From: DASSUC01 sp035649895
GTDB lineage: Bacteria > Actinomycetota > Actinomycetes > Mycobacteriales > Micromonosporaceae
DNA length: 8,623 nt
Direction of reading: 5' to 3'
NCBI GenBank assembly: GCA_035649895.1
Contig: DASRIS010000001.1
Coordinates: forward strand, 1-8,623
The position numbers and the translations under genes were made by a program. This document shows, one piece after another, positions 7,021 through 8,623 of the stretch. The notes beneath the pieces are model-generated. The model made no database searches. It worked only from the letters and a program-made list of their open reading frames with translations, and was not told where the DNA came from. Positions within the stretch are counted from its first letter, which is position 1, and each line of letters opens with the position of its first letter.

Positions 7021-7026
7021 TCCTCC
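7021..7026 (-). promoter_or_regulatory. ribosome binding site of the secreted-protein gene
   Basis: On the minus strand AAAAGGAGGA precedes the ATG at 7017 with a three- to four-base spacer. It is one of the strongest Shine-Dalgarno matches in the window and decides the start against the longer open frame that begins at 7308. Confidence 0.8.
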
Positions 7027-7055
7027 TTTTCTGCCAGACCATGACGAATATGGAA

Positions 7056-7077
7056 GGCCGGCCCGGCAAGGCCGGCC
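7056..7077. repeat. paired GGCCGGCC palindromes upstream of the secreted-protein gene
   Basis: Two copies of the self-palindromic octamer GGCCGGCC (7056-7063 and 7070-7077) are separated by six bases, so they can form an 8-bp hairpin with a CGGCAA loop. It lies 39-60 bases before the start codon of the secreted-protein gene. It could be a leader hairpin, an operator or chance in GC-rich DNA. Confidence 0.4.
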
Positions 7078-7316
7078 AGCAGTGCGCCGGTCAGCGGTAT
7101 GACCGGGAGCTGCCAAAGGAAGTCGAACCCGCTGTGGACGAGTAATGCGGCTCTTTGCAGTTGGCTGGATTGTGTATCGAGTTGCGTACGCGCGGTGAGT
7201 CTCGGTAGTCACGTGGGGTAGTGGGTAGCGGCGGCGTGTCCAGAGGTAGGTGTGCGCCCGCCGTTCTTGATGATCTTCGTTTTCACCAGCGTCACTACCC
7301 AGCATCACCGCTCCCG
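7078..7316. other. gene-free stretch, probable promoter region and IS-remnant border
   Basis: I see no convincing gene between the secreted-protein leader and the transposase remnant. The stretch is less GC-rich than its surroundings and must contain the promoter of the secreted-protein gene on the minus strand, but no pair of -35/-10 boxes stands out. Short GGGTAGTG/CACTACCC motifs recur around 7214-7300 and may mark an old insertion-sequence border. Confidence 0.45.
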
Positions 7317-7610
7317 CTACGCCGCCTCCCGCTCCATCCGCCCCGAATGGCTACCCACCGTTACGGCCATCCCATCACTATCAGTTGCTGTCTGAATACC
7401 CCATCCAGCCAAGCGCGAAGAGCCAGTTTCCAACGGTCGGCCGCGCCAGTTCAGGGTGATTCTGGAAAAGAGCCGATGCTCGATCTTATTCCACTTGCTG
7501 GTACCCGGAGGATAGTGACAAACGGTGATCTCCACGCCGATGGCCGCCGAGAGCCGGACGAGCTCCCATCTCCATAGCCACGGACGGTGTCCGTTGGAGC
7601 CGCCGGCGGC
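7317..7610 (-). pseudogene. C-terminal remnant of an ISAzo13-family transposase
   Basis: Read on the minus strand, this piece begins AAGGSNGHRPWLWRWELVRL and continues VEITVCHYPPGTSKWNKIEH, then RLFSRITLNWRGRPLE. This is the conserved end of ISAzo13-type DDE transposases, including the KWNKIEHRLFS segment that carries the last acidic residue. The family normally has an Asp in the segment before GGSNG (ADxGGSNG); here the aligned residue appears to be Ala. The upstream two thirds of the protein, with the first catalytic Asp, is not recognisable. The sequence after WRGRPLE also departs from family expectation. The frame stays open upstream to about 7799, but that part does not resemble the transposase. 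No complete element or clear terminal repeats are seen, so it is a dead fragment. Confidence 0.78.
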
Positions 7611-7800
7611 CGGGGGTAGAGAGACTACCCAGCCGCGGACGCTGAGCCGACCATTGTCGTGTGGGCCGGCGAACGTGCGCTTGGCCGTGGTCTGGGTGTG
7701 GCGCGTCCTCTTACCGCCAGTTCCCCGTCGGCGAACCGCCAGGCGGTAACCGGCCGGTGGAAGATCGAACCGCCGGAACAGGTTCGGCGGCGTCCTGCGC
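7611..7800. other. unassigned gap between transposase remnant and OsmC gene
   Basis: No gene is supported here. The minus-strand frame of the transposase remnant is open throughout, with no ATG, GTG or TTG codon, and its translation (for example GYRLAVRRRG near 7725-7760) is unfamiliar to me. It may be diverged insertion-sequence DNA or the 3' flank of the OsmC gene. No terminator hairpin for the OsmC gene is obvious. Confidence 0.4.
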
Positions 7801-8226
7801 CTAGCCGGCCGGCTTGAGGTCGACCACGAGCTCGGAGGTGAGCGTACGGTGCACCGGGCAGCGCCGGGCCACCTCGAGCAGCTGCCCCCGCTGGTCCGGT
7901 GTCAGGTCCCCGGTCAGCTGGAGAGCCAGGGAGATCCGGTCGAGCCGGCCCTCCTTGGTCATGCAGTCGGCGCAGTCCTGCGCGTGGATGCGGTCGTGGT
8001 CCAGCGTGACCGTCACGCCCTGCAGCGGCCAGCCGCGCCGGCCGGCGTAGAGCCGCACGGTCATCGCGGTGCACGCGCCGAGCGCCGCCAGCAGCAGGTC
8101 GTACGGGGCTGGGCCGGTGTTACCGCCGCCGGCGTCGACTGGCTCGTCGGCGGTGAACCGGTGCCCGCTCGCGTCGACCTCGGTCGGGAAGGGCCCGTCG
8201 CCGGCTCCACGCACCACTACGGTCAT
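7801..8226 (-). CDS. OsmC/Ohr-family thiol peroxidase-like protein
   Basis: This 141-residue cytosolic protein belongs to the OsmC family, whose studied members reduce organic or inorganic peroxides with a pair of cysteines. The two expected cysteines are present: Cys52 in LGACTAMT (49-56) and Cys123 in RCPVHRTL (122-129). Before the first is the GGGNTGPAPYDLLLAALG run (33-50) typical of the family. An extra CADC pair (85-88) in HAQDCADCMTKEGRLDRI is, from memory, common in the YhfA/OsmC-like subgroup. Length is normal at about 140. The start is ATG 8226, because GGAGGAGG lies six bases upstream; a TTG at 8232 would overlap that site. It stands alone, with a short iterated repeat 50-100 bases upstream that may be part of its control region. 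The true substrate is not shown by the sequence. Confidence 0.9.
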   Translation of the reverse strand: MTVVVRGAGDGPFPTEVDASGHRFTADEPVDAGGGNTGPAPYDLLLAALGACTAMTVRLYAGRRGWPLQGVTVTLDHDRIHAQDCADCMTKEGRLDRISLALQLTGDLTPDQRGQLLEVARRCPVHRTLTSELVVDLKPAG

Positions 8227-8232
8227 CGCCAA

Positions 8233-8240
8233 CCTCCTCC
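8233..8240 (-). promoter_or_regulatory. ribosome binding site of the OsmC-like gene
   Basis: GGAGGAGG on the minus strand lies six bases before ATG 8226 and directly touches a TTG at 8232, so it selects the ATG as the start. Confidence 0.8.
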
Positions 8241-8272
8241 TCGCCGCCGCTGCCGGTCAGCTACCTGGCACC

Positions 8273-8328
8273 CCTTAGCCGCGTGGCAGCCCCGTGGCCG
8301 TGTGACAGTCCTTAGCCGCGTGGCAGCC
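8273..8328. repeat. iterated 18-19-base repeat upstream of the OsmC-like gene
   Basis: The 19-mer ccttagccgcgtggcagcc occurs exactly at 8273-8291 and 8310-8328. Between them a third, diverged copy of its core (gccgtgtgacagtc at 8297-8310 against gccgcgtggcagcc) gives a three-copy array with a period of 18-19 bases. It lies about 45-100 bases before the OsmC-like ATG, where a promoter or operator would be expected. It may be a regulator binding array or a local tandem duplication. Confidence 0.75.
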
Positions 8329-8518
8329 GCCACCGGCCGGCCCCCAGCATGCCGGATCGGCCGGCAGAAGGCTGCCGGACGCGCGGCTGGAGGCTGCGGG
8401 CGGCTGGCGGAAGCCCGCTGGCGGCGGCTGCCGGTCGGCGGGCATCGACCCGGTCCCGCATTACCCGGCTCCCGTAGTGACGCTCGACTTGACTCGAAAA
8501 TAACCCGTGGCGTGGTGG
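8329..8518. other. gene-free GC-rich stretch next to an IS110-like element
   Basis: No gene is supported. The stretch is dense in GGCTG/GGCGG words and contains a small hairpin at 8361-8378 (CCGGCAG paired with CTGCCGG around an AAGG loop). The final 40 bases, including an AT-richer GACTCGAAAATAACCC at 8491-8506, probably hold the non-coding end of the insertion sequence whose transposase ends at 8519. Confidence 0.4.
8361..8378. repeat. 7-bp hairpin
   Basis: CCGGCAG and CTGCCGG form a perfect 7-bp stem with a four-base loop. It is without a T run and lies between the IS transposase tail and the OsmC promoter region. On the minus strand it could weakly stop transcription coming from the insertion sequence. 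Confidence 0.35.
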
Positions 8519-8623
8519 TCAGGCAGCTATCGGGTTGAGGGTGACGTGGTAGCCGAGTCGTTCCAGGGTGGCGATCGCTCGGCGGCGGTGGTGGTCGGGG
8601 TTGACGCGGTTGGTGAGGTAGTC
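8519..8623 (-). CDS. C-terminal tail of an IS110-like transposase (partial, cut by window edge)
   Basis: Only the last 34 residues are in the window, reading DYLTNRVNPDHHRRRAIATL followed by ERLGYHVTLNPIAA and a TGA stop at 8519-8521. A DYxxxRxxPxxxxRR segment, then LERLGYxVTL and a short Ala-ending tail, is what I remember from the extreme C-terminus of actinobacterial IS110-family transposases. Those enzymes use a DEDD plus serine site located upstream, outside this window. The family call rests on this short tail only. The coding end lies close to where the element's right end should be; such elements usually lack inverted repeats, so no border can be drawn. Whether the full gene is intact cannot be judged from here. 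Confidence 0.6.
   Translation of the reverse strand, partial: DYLTNRVNPDHHRRRAIATLERLGYHVTLNPIAA

Noticed and set aside
7018..7308. 97-codon N-terminal extension of the secreted protein
   Set aside because: There is no ribosome site at 7308 and the extension would precede a clear signal peptide with its own AGGAGG site.
7221..7577. 118-codon plus-strand frame
   Set aside because: It is antisense to the transposase remnant, which has family-specific motifs.
8273..8328. CRISPR-like array
   Set aside because: The copies are nearly contiguous, without spacers of constant size, and there are only three; no cas genes are nearby.
7849..8538. 229-codon plus-strand frame over the OsmC region
   Set aside because: It is antisense to the OsmC-like gene and then runs through repeat-rich non-coding DNA; Gly/Arg/Ala-biased shadow.

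Overview
The window is very GC-rich DNA with GTG and TTG starts and strong third-position GC. It carries a DivIVA-type coiled-coil protein and a class of secreted and cell-wall proteins that point to an actinomycete. Codon style and protein flavour fit a member of the Micromonosporaceae, but that placement is a judgement from reading, not a database result. Long open frames run antisense to most real genes, as expected at this GC content, and were discarded.

Layout. At 31-204 there is only the N-terminal piece of an ECF-type RNA polymerase sigma factor, which then runs without a stop into antisense sequence of the next gene. At 259-2223 (minus) is a two-domain class II aldolase / short-chain dehydrogenase of the rhamnulose-1-phosphate aldolase-lactaldehyde dehydrogenase type. 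Divergent from it, at 2416-3795, is a long coiled-coil protein with a DivIVA-like N-terminus. It is followed by the C-terminal half of a broken phosphotransferase (APH-like) gene at 3870-4313. A three-helix membrane protein (4322-4981, minus) is divergent from a D-alanyl-D-alanine carboxypeptidase (5102-6517). The carboxypeptidase ends at a strong hairpin (6526-6558) shared with a convergent small secreted four-cysteine protein (6571-7017, minus). The rest holds an ISAzo13-like transposase remnant (7317-7610, minus), an OsmC/Ohr-type peroxiredoxin-like protein (7801-8226, minus), a short iterated repeat upstream of it, and the C-terminal tail of an IS110-like transposase entering from the right edge (8519-8623, minus).

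The genes do not form one pathway. Most are single transcription units arranged divergently or convergently, and four of the ten coding features are fragments: a sigma factor start, a kinase end and two transposase pieces. The best overall reading is a chromosomal patchwork shaped by deletion and insertion-sequence activity, containing intact housekeeping-like genes for sugar breakdown, cell-pole or cytoskeleton organisation, peptidoglycan trimming and thiol/peroxide defence. I see no defence system, CRISPR array, RNA gene, biosynthetic cluster or clearly new multi-gene system. The most interesting items are the gene remnants, the orphan DivIVA-like protein, the two uncharacterised envelope proteins and the repeat array upstream of the OsmC gene.
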